From NCBI GenBank assembly GCA_018645475.1, contig JABGWU010000037.1:1-32545 (forward strand): a stretch of 32,545 bases of DNA, read 5' to 3'. A model generated the notes under the pieces. That model had not been told where the DNA came from and did not search any database. It worked only from the letters and a program-made list of their open reading frames with translations. The stretch is from Opitutia bacterium (lineage in GTDB: Bacteria; Verrucomicrobiota; Verrucomicrobiia; Opitutales; Seribacteraceae). A program made the position numbers and the translations under genes. Positions 6,232 to 15,595 of this stretch are shown here, piece after piece; the stretch's first letter is position 1, and every line of letters begins with the position of its first letter.

Positions 6232-8073
6232 TTATCGAAGGTATTCAAGAAACTTTTTATGTAATTCTGCAACTTTGAACGGTTTACCCTGAAGTTTTCC
6301 GTATGAAATTACATCTACTAAATATTTAGCACGAAGTATAACATTTAATTGCCCAAGGTTAAGCTCAGGAACAATAACTTTTTTAAACCGACTCATAATT
6401 TCTCCCAGATCATCTGGAAGTGGATTAAGATGTCGAAGGTGAATATTACTTATGGAAAATCCTTCATCTCTTAAATTTCTTGATGCAGATGAAATAGCTC
6501 CGTAGGTCCCACCCCATCCAATCACTAATAAATCTCCTTCCGATTCACCCTGAATATGAATGGGATCAAGTGTCTTAGAAATTCTAGCAACTTTCTGGGC
6601 TCTTACTAAACTCATTTCCTCGTGATTATCGGGATCGTAACTTACACCACCGTCTTCCCCTTTTTCCAATCCGCCAATTCGGTGTTCAAGTCCGACCTGA
6701 CCAGGAATGGCTTGTGAACGAGCTAAAGTCTCTTTATTTCGTCTGTAAATAACATACTCCTCTTCTGTGCTTGCGAAAGAATTTTCAATAACAGGTAAAT
6801 CTGATACATTTGGTACACGCCATGGTTCTGAACCATTCGCAACATATAGATCACTTAGAAGAATAACTGGTGTCATGTAAGTTAAAGCGATTCGAGCAGC
6901 TTCAATGGCACAATCAAAACAATCAGAAGGTGAATGAGCGGCAATAACAGGAAGTGGGCAATCACCATGCCTTGAAAAAAGAGCCTGCAATAGATCGCTT
7001 TGTTCAGTCTTGGTTGGCAAGCCAGTACTTGGCCCACCTCGTTGAACATTACATATAATCAGTGGCAATTCGGTAATGGATGCTAATCCAATAAACTCAC
7101 TCTTTAAACACATACCCGGACCACTCGTTGCACAAACGGTCAAGTCACCAGCAAAACTGGCACCAAGTGCAACGCCCATTGCCGCGATTTCATCTTCCGC
7201 TTGGACACATTTAATTCCAAATTTCTTAAGGTGTGAAAGTCCTTCTAGAACTGGCGATGCAGGCGTAATAGGATAACCTGAATACAAAAGTTCTCGATTG
7301 GACTGCTTGGCTGCAGCAACTAATCCATAAACCAATGCCTCATTTCCCGAAATTTTACGATAAACCCCAGCTTCAACGGGTGCCTTAGAAACCTGATATC
7401 GATTTCGGGCGGTCTCCATGGTATCACCTAAATTATGACCCGCTTTTAAAACTTGTGAATTAGCTTGGGCTAAATCTGGTAATCGTTTCCCCCACTTATC
7501 TTCAAAAAATTTCAAGGTAGGTTCCAAGGGTCGCCCGTAGACATAATACATAAAACCCAAAGCGAAAAAATTCTTACATCTTACCTTATCGGAAGGTTTA
7601 AGAGGACTATCTTTAAGAGCTTCCTTCGTTAACCCTGTTAAATCTAATTCAATAAGATGATATTTTTTTCGAAAATCCTCATCATCCAGTGGGCTACTTT
7701 CATAACCAGCCTTCTTCAAATTCATTGATTTAAAGGAATCTATGTTTACCACTAACATTCCACCTTCGGGAAGATCGCTAATATTAGCCCTTAATGCAGC
7801 TGGATTCATCGCTACGAGAGCGTCAGGTGCATCACCGGGAGTTAGTATTTTACTATTTCCAAATTGGAGCTGAAACCCAGACACCCCCGCAAGTGTACCT
7901 GCAGGTGCTCGAATCTCAGCAGGAAAATCAGGAAGGGTGGCAATATCATTACCAGCGAACGCACTACTGTCCGTAAAGCGTTCTCCAACGGTTTGCATAC
8001 CATCACCGGAATCTCCTGCAAAACGAACAACGGCGGAATCAATTTCTTCAAAAGAATCAGTGGACTGAGTCAT
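6232..8073 (-). CDS. korA: 2-oxoacid:ferredoxin oxidoreductase, fused gamma-alpha subunit (KorA-like)
   Basis: A 613-residue fused subunit. Residues ~12-205 are the gamma (POR/KOR CoA-binding) domain, beginning VVRFAGDSGDGMQTVGERF. Residues ~240-613 are the alpha (pyrimidine-binding) domain, with YSGYPITPASPVLEGL (264-279), AEDEIAAMGVALGASFAG, the CATSGPGMCLKSE loop, and QRGGPSTGLPTKTEQSDL, all typical of 2-oxoglutarate-type enzymes. Together with KorB it forms the (gamma-alpha)-beta oxidoreductase that reduces ferredoxin. The start at 8073 places the gamma domain at the usual distance. Upstream (8074-8211) is an AT-rich spacer with a hairpin, which separates it from the dioxygenase and cupin genes on the same strand. 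Confidence 0.9.
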   Translation of the reverse strand: MTQSTDSFEEIDSAVVRFAGDSGDGMQTVGERFTDSSAFAGNDIATLPDFPAEIRAPAGTLAGVSGFQLQFGNSKILTPGDAPDALVAMNPAALRANISDLPEGGMLVVNIDSFKSMNLKKAGYESSPLDDEDFRKKYHLIELDLTGLTKEALKDSPLKPSDKVRCKNFFALGFMYYVYGRPLEPTLKFFEDKWGKRLPDLAQANSQVLKAGHNLGDTMETARNRYQVSKAPVEAGVYRKISGNEALVYGLVAAAKQSNRELLYSGYPITPASPVLEGLSHLKKFGIKCVQAEDEIAAMGVALGASFAGDLTVCATSGPGMCLKSEFIGLASITELPLIICNVQRGGPSTGLPTKTEQSDLLQALFSRHGDCPLPVIAAHSPSDCFDCAIEAARIALTYMTPVILLSDLYVANGSEPWRVPNVSDLPVIENSFASTEEEYVIYRRNKETLARSQAIPGQVGLEHRIGGLEKGEDGGVSYDPDNHEEMSLVRAQKVARISKTLDPIHIQGESEGDLLVIGWGGTYGAISSASRNLRDEGFSISNIHLRHLNPLPDDLGEIMSRFKKVIVPELNLGQLNVILRAKYLVDVISYGKLQGKPFKVAELHKKFLEYLR

Positions 8074-8128
8074 AACGGCAAATCTATAGAATTAAATTAA
8101 TAGAGCTTATAAAAAAGTATTCAAATAA

Positions 8129-8153
8129 TTGTGATTGCACTGAATAATCACAA
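8129..8153. promoter_or_regulatory. Inverted repeat upstream of korA
   Basis: A perfect 8-bp inverted repeat TTGTGATT / AATCACAA with a 9-base spacer lies 56-80 bases before the korA start and about 60 bases past the stop of the upstream dioxygenase gene. On the minus strand it is followed by TTATTTGAATACTTTTTT. It could therefore be either a regulatory palindrome for korA or a weak terminator of the dioxygenase-cupin unit. The sequence does not decide between the two. Confidence 0.4.
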
Positions 8154-8211
8154 TGTAAATCTCAAAAGGTTAGTTTTTTTTTTAGTAAAATATAATATAT
8201 AACCGAAATTC

Positions 8212-8790
8212 TCACCATTCCACGCTAGGAAGGGGAAATGGGAAGAGATTAAAAGCCAATGAAATACGATTTTTCGCAGATTTATTTACCTGAACCCCGT
8301 GCTTTAATGATGAAGGAAAAAGAACCATCTTCCCTTCCTCTGGAGTAATCAAAAGATCATCATACCCATTCTTGGTGAAAAATAACTCTCCACAATCTGA
8401 ATTACACTGTAAATATACGACCCCTGAAATAATAGCTAATTTCGCATGATCGTGAATTCCTGTTTTTTCTCCAACATTTGCAATATTAAACCAAAAGGGA
8501 GGATGTGGCATATTAGATCCCGCTAATGGTTCAAAAAGTACAATCGTGGATATACCCCATTTTTCTTTTACCAAATTCCTAGCCAAACGCATGGGCACTC
8601 GAACGGACGGTACAAGATCAACGGAAAGATATGAATTTTCCCATCGTCCACCAATTTGATGCGAAAACTGAAAGTTCTTCTTTTCATTTGCAAGCTTTGT
8701 AAGTAATGAAATAACTATTTCTTCGTACGATGGAACCATACATGTAAGTATCCGATCCCCCCCAAAGGAGTACTCTTCAGTTAATGTCAT
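8212..8790 (-). CDS. Putative 2-oxoglutarate/Fe(II)-dependent dioxygenase
   Basis: A 192-residue protein whose C-terminal half matches the 2OG-Fe(II) oxygenase group related to PF13759. An iron-ligand motif is in GIHDHAKLAIISGVVYLQ (H113, D114, H115; H113 plus D/H115 as the facial-triad pair). The distal ligand is H164 in LFPSSLKHGVQVN, and the 2-oxoglutarate-binding Arg is R175 in KNRISLAFNLFP. The N-terminal half is less conserved. Many relatives are uncharacterised, so the substrate is unknown. The gene is followed by a 138-base spacer and korA, and starts 15 bases after the cupin gene, so the two form a likely unit. A link between it and the 2-oxoglutarate-consuming KOR enzyme is only suggestive. 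Confidence 0.75.
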   Translation of the reverse strand: MTLTEEYSFGGDRILTCMVPSYEEIVISLLTKLANEKKNFQFSHQIGGRWENSYLSVDLVPSVRVPMRLARNLVKEKWGISTIVLFEPLAGSNMPHPPFWFNIANVGEKTGIHDHAKLAIISGVVYLQCNSDCGELFFTKNGYDDLLITPEEGKMVLFPSSLKHGVQVNKSAKNRISLAFNLFPFPLPSVEW

Positions 8791-8805
8791 TGATATCTTA
8801 TAATT

Positions 8806-9285
8806 TCAAGACGCCAAACACTTGATAATATCTTCTTGTTCAGGAAATTTCAAAGCTAATTCTGATGAATTTGGCCAATGAAAATCTTTTTCATTAAAGC
8901 CCGGACTTACCGAACAACTAAGAAATGCATTACGATGCTCGAGTAATTCCGCACCAAAGATAATTCCTTTTTCCACAACATGCTGTACAGTTGCCCCGAT
9001 GTTTAATGAATGCCCTAGTGTAACCGAAGTATAATTAGTTTCAGTAAAAAGATGTAGCTTTACGGGCGATCCAAGATGAAAATACCAAACCTCATCTGAA
9101 TCCAAATAATGCAGGCAGGATTTTTCTCCACTTTTAAGAAAATATAGAATGGAACTTGCACAGCAACGATTACCTCTTTCGAGATTAACAGTATCAGTAC
9201 AACTGTAAGTCCTTCGAAACCATCCTCCTTCTGGATGTGGTTTCAAATTATAATGTTCTATAATGTTTTGGTCATCATCCATCAA
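8806..9285 (-). CDS. Cupin superfamily protein, DUF985 / Cupin_5 (PF06172)
   Basis: A 159-residue protein with the family hallmark YNLKPHPEGGWFRRTY at residues 12-27. It is followed by SSILYFLKSGEKSCLHYLDSDEVWYFHLGSPVKLH, a cupin core in which H59 and nearby acidic residues could line the pocket. The C-terminal part contains GATVQHVVEKGIIFGAELL and the CSVSPGF strand common in this family. The length is normal (150-170 residues). Members are small single-domain cupins of unknown or poorly defined function. The gene lies 15 bases upstream of the dioxygenase and is probably translated from the same mRNA. The preceding spacer (9286-9393) is AT-rich and holds the promoter region, but I could not identify convincing -35/-10 boxes. 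Confidence 0.85.
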   Translation of the reverse strand: MMDDDQNIIEHYNLKPHPEGGWFRRTYSCTDTVNLERGNRCCASSILYFLKSGEKSCLHYLDSDEVWYFHLGSPVKLHLFTETNYTSVTLGHSLNIGATVQHVVEKGIIFGAELLEHRNAFLSCSVSPGFNEKDFHWPNSSELALKFPEQEDIIKCLAS

Positions 9286-9393
9286 TAGGTTAAATTAAAG
9301 TTATCAGAATTTAAAGAAAACCAATGTGTTTCTCTTAAATGAACCAATATCTTAGGTATATTTTATTATTACAGACCTTAGATGAGAGGAAAA

Positions 9394-9471
9394 TGGTCGG
9401 GACGGAGAGATTCGAACTCTCGGCCTCCTGCTCCCAAAGCAGGCGCGCTAACCAGACTACGCTACGTCCCG
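9394..9471 (-). tRNA. tRNA-Pro (UGG)
   Basis: On the minus strand a cloverleaf begins CGGGACG and ends CGTCCCG-A-CCA, a perfect 7-bp acceptor stem. The anticodon stem CCTGC/GCAGG encloses loop TTTGGGA with anticodon TGG. The T-arm is GAGAG-TTCGAAT-CTCTC. The 3' CCA (9394-9396) is encoded. Confidence 0.97.
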
Positions 9472-9571
9472 AAAAAAACCATTTCTATACAATTCTTTAA
9501 AAATAAGCAAAGAAATTTACTCCTAAATTAATAATACTTTTTTTAACAAAAATTTCTTTCAGTTTGCAAAA

Positions 9572-9595
9572 ACGCATCAAGATATCATGATGCGT
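9572..9595. promoter_or_regulatory. 24-bp near-perfect palindrome before metH (candidate operator)
   Basis: The halves are ACGCATCAAGAT and ATCATGATGCGT. They are reverse complements except for one position, centred on GATATC. The palindrome ends 9 bases before the metH ATG. Its shape (ATCAAGATAT core) resembles operators of ArsR-family SAH/SAM-responsive regulators (SahR/SamR) known upstream of methionine-cycle genes. As RNA it would form an 8-bp or longer hairpin covering the ribosome-binding region. No regulator gene is adjacent. Confidence 0.55.
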
Positions 9596-9604
9596 TGATA
9601 CGAA

Positions 9605-12600
9605 ATGAAGAACTTTTCTATTAGCCGACCAACTGAACAAGACCTTAAAGACCTTTTAAAAGAAAGAATCGTAATTATGGATGGTGCAATGGGCACCATG
9701 ATTCAACAAGAAAGACTGGAGGAAGAGGACTTTCGAGGTGACCATTTTCGTGATCACAAACTGGATTTAAAAGGAAATAATGACTTATTATGCCTAACTC
9801 GGCCCGATATTATAAGAAAAATCCATCAATCCTATTTTGATGCCGGGAGTGACATCGTTGAAACAAATACATTTAGTGCAACGACTGTATCTATGGCGGA
9901 TTACAACCTGGAAGAAATTGTCCCTGAACTGAATCTGAGTGCGGCCCGGCTTGCAAGAGAAGCGGCTGATCAATCAATGGCAAAAGATCCAACAAGACCA
10001 AGATTTGTGGCAGGTGCAATCGGACCAACAAATCGAACGGCTTCATTATCCCCTGATGTAAATGATCCCGCACTTAGAAATATTACATTCGATCAATTGG
10101 TTGCCACTTACTATCAGCAAGTAGAATCTTTGGTTGCAGGCGGGGTTGATCTGTTACTTCCAGAAACTACTTTTGACACCCTAAATTTAAAAGCAGCTAT
10201 ATTTGCGATAGAGAATTATTTTGAAGATTTTGGAATAAGATTACCTGTTATTCTTTCAGTGACCATAACTGACGCCTCAGGTCGTACTCTTTCCGGGCAA
10301 ACAACCGAGGCGTGTTGGAATTCGATTGCCCATGCAAACCCCCTTTGCGTAGGTCTAAACTGTGCTTTGGGTGCCGATGCGATGCGCCCTTATCTGCAGG
10401 AACTTTCCAAGCATGCCGATTGCCTGGTTCACTGCTACCCGAATGCGGGCCTGCCCAACCCTTTATCCACAACAGGGTATGATGAAAAACCAGAGGACAC
10501 TGCCCAATCACTCTCGGTATTTGCCGATGAAGGATTGCTCAACCTGGCTGGTGGCTGTTGCGGAACAACTCCAGATCACATCCATGCAATATCGGAAAAA
10601 TTAGGTAACTACGCTCCTCGCGAAACTCCTCAACCTGAACCTGCACTTCGGTTGAGTGGCTTAGAACCCTTTACCATGGAAGATAAACAGGCATCTTTTT
10701 TAATGGTAGGTGAAAGGACAAATGTTACTGGCTCACCTCGATTCAAAAAATTGATCGAAGCAGAGGATTACGAGAGTGCATTAAAAATTGCCAAACAACA
10801 GGTGGAAAACGGTGCCAATGTTATCGATGTGAATTTTGATGCCGCCATGTTAGACGGCGAGGCATGCATGAACAGGTTTCTGAACTTAGTAGTTTCAGAA
10901 CCTGATATTTCCAAGGTGCCAATCATGATAGACAGTTCAAAATGGTCTGTGATTGAAGCAGGGTTAAAAGTCATTCAAGGCAAATGCATCATTAATTCAA
11001 TTAGTCTAAAGGAAGGCGAGGAAAGCTTTAAAGATCATGCAGGTCTGGCACTAAGATATGGGGCAGCAGTTGTGGTTATGGCGTTTGATGAAAAAGGTCA
11101 GGCGGCCACATTAAAAGATAAGGTCAGGATTTGTGAAAGAGCCTACAAAATTCTTGTAGAAGAAGTTAAATTTCCGCCACAGGACATCATTTTTGATCCT
11201 AATGTGTTAACTCTTGCTACCGGTATGCCCGAGCATGATTCGTATGGAATTGATTTCATTGAGGCGGTTAGGGAAATTAAATCCCGTTGTCCTCACGCAC
11301 GTACGAGTGGTGGAATCAGTAATGTTTCTTTCTCTTTCCGTGGAAACAATCTTGTTCGCGAGGCCATGCACGCGGCTTTCCTCTATCACGGTTGCAAAGC
11401 TGGCTTGGACATGGGGATTGTTAATGCTGGCATGCTCGCAGTCTATGATGAAATTGACCCGAAACTGAGAAAACGAGTCGAGGATGTCGTTCTTGCTAAA
11501 GACCCAGACGCAGGAGAACGCTTACTAGCCTATGCAGAGGAAATTAAAGATCAAAGCTCCAAAAGAAAATCGGAAGGACCAGATCTTTCCTGGAGAGAAA
11601 AACCTGTTGCAGAACGCCTTACCCATTCCTTAGTCAAAGGAATTGAGGATTACGCCGAAACTGATGCCGAAGAAGCTAGGCAACTACTCGGTCGTCCACT
11701 CGAGGTTATTGAAGGTCCATTAATGGACGGAATGAAAGTCGTTGGAGGCTTATTTGGAGAGGGGAAAATGTTTCTCCCTCAAGTCGTAAAAAGTGCTAGA
11801 GTCATGAAAAAAGCGGTAGCATACCTTGAACCTTTTATGGAGGCGGAAAAAGACGGAACGAACTCCAAAAAAAGAGGTACTATGGTAATCGCAACGGTAA
11901 AAGGGGATGTCCATGACATAGGGAAAAATATAGTTGGGGTAGTTTTGGCCTGTAACAATTGGGAGGTAATTGATCTTGGTGTCATGGTGTCATGCGATAA
12001 AATTTTAGATGCTGTTCGCAAACACAATGCAGATATTCTTGGTCTAAGTGGATTAATTACTCCATCCCTGGATGAAATGATACATAATGCCAAAGAAATG
12101 ACCAAGGATGGGATGAAAATTCCTCTCCTTGTGGGAGGTGCTACTACAAGCCGTGCACACACCGCAATCAAGATTGCCCCGTTTTATAATGACCCAGTCG
12201 TGCAGGTTCCTGACGCATCCCTTGTGGTTAATGTATGTAATGACTTAACCAACAAAGAAAAAAAGAAAACATTTATTGAAAAGTTAAAAACAGATCAAGA
12301 AAAGGAACGGGTTAAATATGCCAATAAAAGTAAACAAAAACTTCTCGGCATTCAGGAAGCCCGAAAGAAAAGTCTTACTTTTGACTGGAAGTCCCAAGAA
12401 ATTGCAAAACCTCAAATCGAAGGACTCGGAGTTCAAAAAATCACGGCCAAACTTGATGAGGTATTGGATTTCTTTGACTGGTCGCCTTTTTTCTGGTCTT
12501 GGGAATTAAAAGGTCAATATCCATCAATATTCGATCGGTCAGATTCTGGAAACGAAGCAAAAGATCTTTTTGATAATGCTCAAAAAATCCTTAAACGAAT

Positions 12601-13318
12601 CATCGATGAAAACCTATTCACCTGTGAAGCAGTTATTGGCTTATGGCCCGCCAACTCTGATGTAGATGATGTAGTAATTTACGATGACTGGGAAAACAAA
12701 AAGGAACTTGCAAGATTTCACTTTATTAGGCGTCAACAAACTCTTCTTGATCAACCACAGTATTGTTTATCCGATTATATTGCACCCATTGATTCAAATC
12801 GGACTGACTACCTTGGTGCCTTTGCAGTTTGTGCTGGTACTGGAGTAGATTCACTCGCGAAAGAATTTGAAGATGACAACGACGACTACAACGCAATCAT
12901 GACAAAAGCATTGGGAGATCGTTTTGCGGAAGCAATGGCCGAGTACTCTCACAAAAAAGTTAGGGGCCTTTGGGGTTTTGGAGAAGTTGAGAATCTAACG
13001 AACCAAGAATTAATCAAGGAAAAATATCGAGGAATTCGTCCGGCAAGTGGATACCCATGCCAACCTGATCATACAGAAAAAGACATTATCTGGAAACTTC
13101 TAGATGTTGAAAAAGCGATTGGATTAGAATTAACCGAGTCTCGTGCCATGAACCCCGGCTGCTCTGTGTCCGGTCTTTATTTCTCACATCCAGAAGCCAA
13201 GTATTTCAATGTGGGTAAATTGGATAAAGATCAGGTAGAGGATTATGCGAAGAGGAAAAACTGGCCATTTGAAGAAGCTATTAAATGGTTACGTCCAAAC
13301 CTAGGATTTGATTCCTAA
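9605..13318 (+). CDS. metH: Cobalamin-dependent methionine synthase
   Basis: A 1237-residue full-length MetH, which transfers a methyl group from 5-methyl-tetrahydrofolate to homocysteine through methylcobalamin. The homocysteine domain (~15-330) starts [12 protein letters not shown] and has the three zinc cysteines C253, C318 and C319 (GGCCGTTP). The pterin domain (~365-640) has [17 protein letters not shown] and [12 protein letters not shown]. The cobalamin domains (~660-900) carry DVHDIGKN with His770 as lower axial ligand, then [11 protein letters not shown] and [12 protein letters not shown]. The C-terminal activation domain (~920-1237) includes [18 protein letters not shown], the SAM-binding region, so reductive reactivation is expected. 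Start ATG 9605 gives the usual N-terminus. The cell must import or make B12. The upstream palindrome suggests transcriptional or translational control. thrS follows after 55 bases. Confidence 0.97.
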   Translation: MKNFSISRPTEQDLKDLLKERIVIMDGAMGTMIQQERLEEEDFRGDHFRDHKLDLKGNNDLLCLTRPDIIRKIHQSYFDAGSDIVETNTFSATTVSMADYNLEEIVPELNLSAARLAREAADQSMAKDPTRPRFVAGAIGPTNRTASLSPDVNDPALRNITFDQLVATYYQQVESLVAGGVDLLLPETTFDTLNLKAAIFAIENYFEDFGIRLPVILSVTITDASGRTLSGQTTEACWNSIAHANPLCVGLNCALGADAMRPYLQELSKHADCLVHCYPNAGLPNPLSTTGYDEKPEDTAQSLSVFADEGLLNLAGGCCGTTPDHIHAISEKLGNYAPRETPQPEPALRLSGLEPFTMEDKQASFLMVGERTNVTGSPRFKKLIEAEDYESALKIAKQQVENGANVIDVNFDAAMLDGEACMNRFLNLVVSEPDISKVPIMIDSSKWSVIEAGLKVIQGKCIINSISLKEGEESFKDHAGLALRYGAAVVVMAFDEKGQAATLKDKVRICERAYKILVEEVKFPPQDIIFDPNVLTLATGMPEHDSYGIDFIEAVREIKSRCPHARTSGGISNVSFSFRGNNLVREAMHAAFLYHGCKAGLDMGIVNAGMLAVYDEIDPKLRKRVEDVVLAKDPDAGERLLAYAEEIKDQSSKRKSEGPDLSWREKPVAERLTHSLVKGIEDYAETDAEEARQLLGRPLEVIEGPLMDGMKVVGGLFGEGKMFLPQVVKSARVMKKAVAYLEPFMEAEKDGTNSKKRGTMVIATVKGDVHDIGKNIVGVVLACNNWEVIDLGVMVSCDKILDAVRKHNADILGLSGLITPSLDEMIHNAKEMTKDGMKIPLLVGGATTSRAHTAIKIAPFYNDPVVQVPDASLVVNVCNDLTNKEKKKTFIEKLKTDQEKERVKYANKSKQKLLGIQEARKKSLTFDWKSQEIAKPQIEGLGVQKITAKLDEVLDFFDWSPFFWSWELKGQYPSIFDRSDSGNEAKDLFDNAQKILKRIIDENLFTCEAVIGLWPANSDVDDVVIYDDWENKKELARFHFIRRQQTLLDQPQYCLSDYIAPIDSNRTDYLGAFAVCAGTGVDSLAKEFEDDNDDYNAIMTKALGDRFAEAMAEYSHKKVRGLWGFGEVENLTNQELIKEKYRGIRPASGYPCQPDHTEKDIIWKLLDVEKAIGLELTESRAMNPGCSVSGLYFSHPEAKYFNVGKLDKDQVEDYAKRKNWPFEEAIKWLRPNLGFDS

Positions 13319-13373
13319 CTCTTTTTCCTTTGGCGTTGCAGGAATAAGCCAGCCCAATTAGAAATATTCCCCT

Positions 13374-15230
13374 ATGAAGGAAATGTCTCCACTCGAAGAA
13401 ATTCGACACTCTACCGCTCATGTACTCGCAGCTGCAGTTTTGCGGCTTTATCCGGACACTCAATTGGATATCGGACCACCGACCGACAATGGATTTTATT
13501 ACGATTTTGATTCCGACATAGCTTTCACTCCTGAGATCATTGAGGAAATTGAGGTGGAGATGAAAAAAATCATTAAAGAAAATCAAAGGTTTGAACGATT
13601 GGAAGTTTCGCGTGACGATGCCAAAAAAATCATTACGGAAATGGGGCAGACAACTTATAAGCTAGGTCGTTTGGAAGACATTCCTGAAGATGAAGCTATT
13701 TCCTTTTATAAAAACGGAGAATTTCATGATCTCTGTGCAGGAAGCCATGTGTCTTACACTAAAAAGATTAAGGCCTTCAAATTATTACAAGTTGCGGGTT
13801 CATACCATCGAGGTAATTCCGACAATAAACAACTTCAGAGAATTTACGGGACTGCATTTCCATCCAAAGATGAATTAGCAGGGTATCTTGAAAGAATCGA
13901 AGAAGCCAAAAAAAGAGACCATCGAAATATTGGAAAGGATATGGGTCTCTTTCATATAGACGATATGGTCGGACAAGGATTAGTACTATGGAAACCGAAG
14001 GGGGCGATCATCCGGCAGGAGTTAGAAAAATTCATTTCCGCTGAACTTAATAAACAAGGCTATTCTCAAGTTTTCACCCCTCATGTAGGAAAGCTCGATC
14101 TCTATCGAACATCTGGGCATTTCCCATATTATCAAGACTCTCAATACCCGCCAATTATTCACAGGGATTGCCTGACTAAACTTGCAGAAGAAGGATGCAC
14201 CTGTTCAGAACTTGCGAACAAATTAGAGGATGGAGAAATTGAAGGCTACCTTCTGAAGCCAATGAATTGTCCGATGCATATTCGAATTTTCAGATCAGAA
14301 CAGAGATCCTATCGTGACCTGCCCATTCGAATGGCAGAATTTGGAACTGTATACAGATGGGAGCAATCAGGTGAACTCAATGGAATGACCAGAGTACGTG
14401 GTTTCACACAAGACGATGCTCATCTTTTCATTCGAGAAGATCAATTACAGGAAGAAATTCAGGGATGCCTTGGACTGGTCAAATTAGTTTTTTCTATTTT
14501 AGGAATGGAAGACTACCGCGTTCGTGTAAGTTTAAGAGATCCTGATTCCGATAAATATGTAGGCAGTCCGGATGCTTGGGATAAAGCAGAGTCCGCACTC
14601 CGCAAAGCTGTACAAAGTCTAGGAGTTGACTACGAAGAGGAATTAGGAGAAGCCGCATTTTATGGGCCAAAAATTGACTTTGTCGTCAAAGATGTAATTG
14701 GTAGAGAATGGCAACTTGGTACGGTCCAAGTAGATTATAATCTTCCTGAAAGATTTGACCTTAGCTATGTGGGCTCTGATAACAAAGATCATCGGCCAGT
14801 TATGATTCACCGAGCTCCGTTCGGATCGATGGAAAGGTTCTGTGGAGTTTTGATTGAACATTTTGCCGGAAACTTCCCAACATGGTTGGCTCCGGAACAA
14901 GTTCGAATTCTCCCGATGAACGATGATTTAGTGGAACAAGCAGATCAACATCTCGTTACACTCAAAAATTTAGGATTCCGTGCAAGTATTGATAGCTTAT
15001 CTGGAAAACTTGGAGCCAAGATTCGAAAAGCGGAAACTGATAAAATTCCTCACATGCTCATTCTTGGAAAAAGAGAAGCCGAGGAGGGAAAAGTGTCAGT
15101 TCGCTCACGAGCGAACCCAGGTTTGGACGGTGCGCAAGCAATTGAAGAGTTTATTGAAAAGTTGACCGTTGAAATTAACACTAAAGCACTACCCGTTTCC
15201 AGAGAAGTTTCGGAAAAAAATTCTTCATAA
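13374..15230 (+). CDS. thrS: Threonine--tRNA ligase lacking the TGS domain
   Basis: A 618-residue threonyl-tRNA synthetase that begins directly at the editing domain. HSTAH (H12, H16) and DLCAGSH (C121, H125) are the metal-like editing-site residues. The catalytic core follows: GLVLWKPKGAIIRQELE, YLLKPMNCPMHIRIF (zinc Cys299), RMAEFGTVYRWEQSG, RVRGFTQDDAHLF, VQVDYNLPERFDLSY and IHRAPFGSMERFCGVLIEHFAG. Then comes the anticodon-binding domain (~505-600, SIDSLSGKLGAKIRKAE). Compared with the E. coli enzyme, about 60 N-terminal residues (TGS) are missing. An in-frame TAG at 13359-13361 shows they are not encoded just upstream. About 30 extra residues containing three Cys (HRDC, GCTC) are inserted just before MNCP. 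ATG 13383 is an alternative start. Confidence 0.95.
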   Translation: MKEMSPLEEIRHSTAHVLAAAVLRLYPDTQLDIGPPTDNGFYYDFDSDIAFTPEIIEEIEVEMKKIIKENQRFERLEVSRDDAKKIITEMGQTTYKLGRLEDIPEDEAISFYKNGEFHDLCAGSHVSYTKKIKAFKLLQVAGSYHRGNSDNKQLQRIYGTAFPSKDELAGYLERIEEAKKRDHRNIGKDMGLFHIDDMVGQGLVLWKPKGAIIRQELEKFISAELNKQGYSQVFTPHVGKLDLYRTSGHFPYYQDSQYPPIIHRDCLTKLAEEGCTCSELANKLEDGEIEGYLLKPMNCPMHIRIFRSEQRSYRDLPIRMAEFGTVYRWEQSGELNGMTRVRGFTQDDAHLFIREDQLQEEIQGCLGLVKLVFSILGMEDYRVRVSLRDPDSDKYVGSPDAWDKAESALRKAVQSLGVDYEEELGEAAFYGPKIDFVVKDVIGREWQLGTVQVDYNLPERFDLSYVGSDNKDHRPVMIHRAPFGSMERFCGVLIEHFAGNFPTWLAPEQVRILPMNDDLVEQADQHLVTLKNLGFRASIDSLSGKLGAKIRKAETDKIPHMLILGKREAEEGKVSVRSRANPGLDGAQAIEEFIEKLTVEINTKALPVSREVSEKNSS

Positions 15231-15271
15231 TAATTTATCCATCTTCAAGATTCCATAATGTTGCTTTGAGA

Positions 15272-15595
15272 ATGAAACCAAATCCCGATATAAAGGAAAA
15301 TATGGTCTACCCTCCAAGTATAAGTACATTTTGGCACATTATAGCTTACCCTTTTGTCTTTTGTGTTCGCATCTACCGGTTTTTCTCTCCCATCAAAAAA
15401 TTAATTCTGGGACCATACGCGACCTGTCGTTTTCATCCCACCTGCTCAGAGTATGCTCTAGAATGTCTATCTCTGTTTTCCCTGCCCAAAGCATTGTGGA
15501 AAACAATTTGCCGTATAGGTAGATGCAACCCGATGCATCCGGGGGGATTTGATCCGGTTCTCAAAAATGAGAAGTCAGGTTGTAATCATGAATAA
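15272..15595 (+). CDS. yidD: Membrane protein insertion efficiency factor YidD
   Basis: A small (107-residue) YidD-family protein that assists YidC/Sec-dependent insertion at the inner membrane. The signature region is FVFCVRIYRFFSPIKKLILG, an amphipathic membrane-binding helix. It is followed by CRFHPTCSEYALECLSLF and ICRIGRCNPMHPGGFDPV, which carry the conserved Cys and the C-x-P-x-H-P-G-G-x-D-P motif. ATG 15272 is preferred over TTG 15266 and ATG 15302, though any may be used. Here yidD is not next to rnpA-yidC but between thrS and menF. Its stop overlaps the menF start by 8 bases, which suggests translational coupling. Confidence 0.9.
   Translation: MKPNPDIKENMVYPPSISTFWHIIAYPFVFCVRIYRFFSPIKKLILGPYATCRFHPTCSEYALECLSLFSLPKALWKTICRIGRCNPMHPGGFDPVLKNEKSGCNHE

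Noticed and set aside
8130-8152. TGTGA...TCACA as a CRP/FNR-type binding site
   Set aside because: The half-sites are 13 bases apart instead of 6, so the geometry does not fit CRP; only a generic inverted repeat is reported.
11779-12171. 130-codon minus-strand frame inside metH
   Set aside because: It is antisense to the cobalamin-binding domain of metH, whose codon constraints explain the open frame.
13302-13324. TAGGA/TCCTA hairpin and T-rich run as a metH terminator
   Set aside because: The stem is only 5 bp and lies partly in the coding end, and thrS follows closely; too weak to call.
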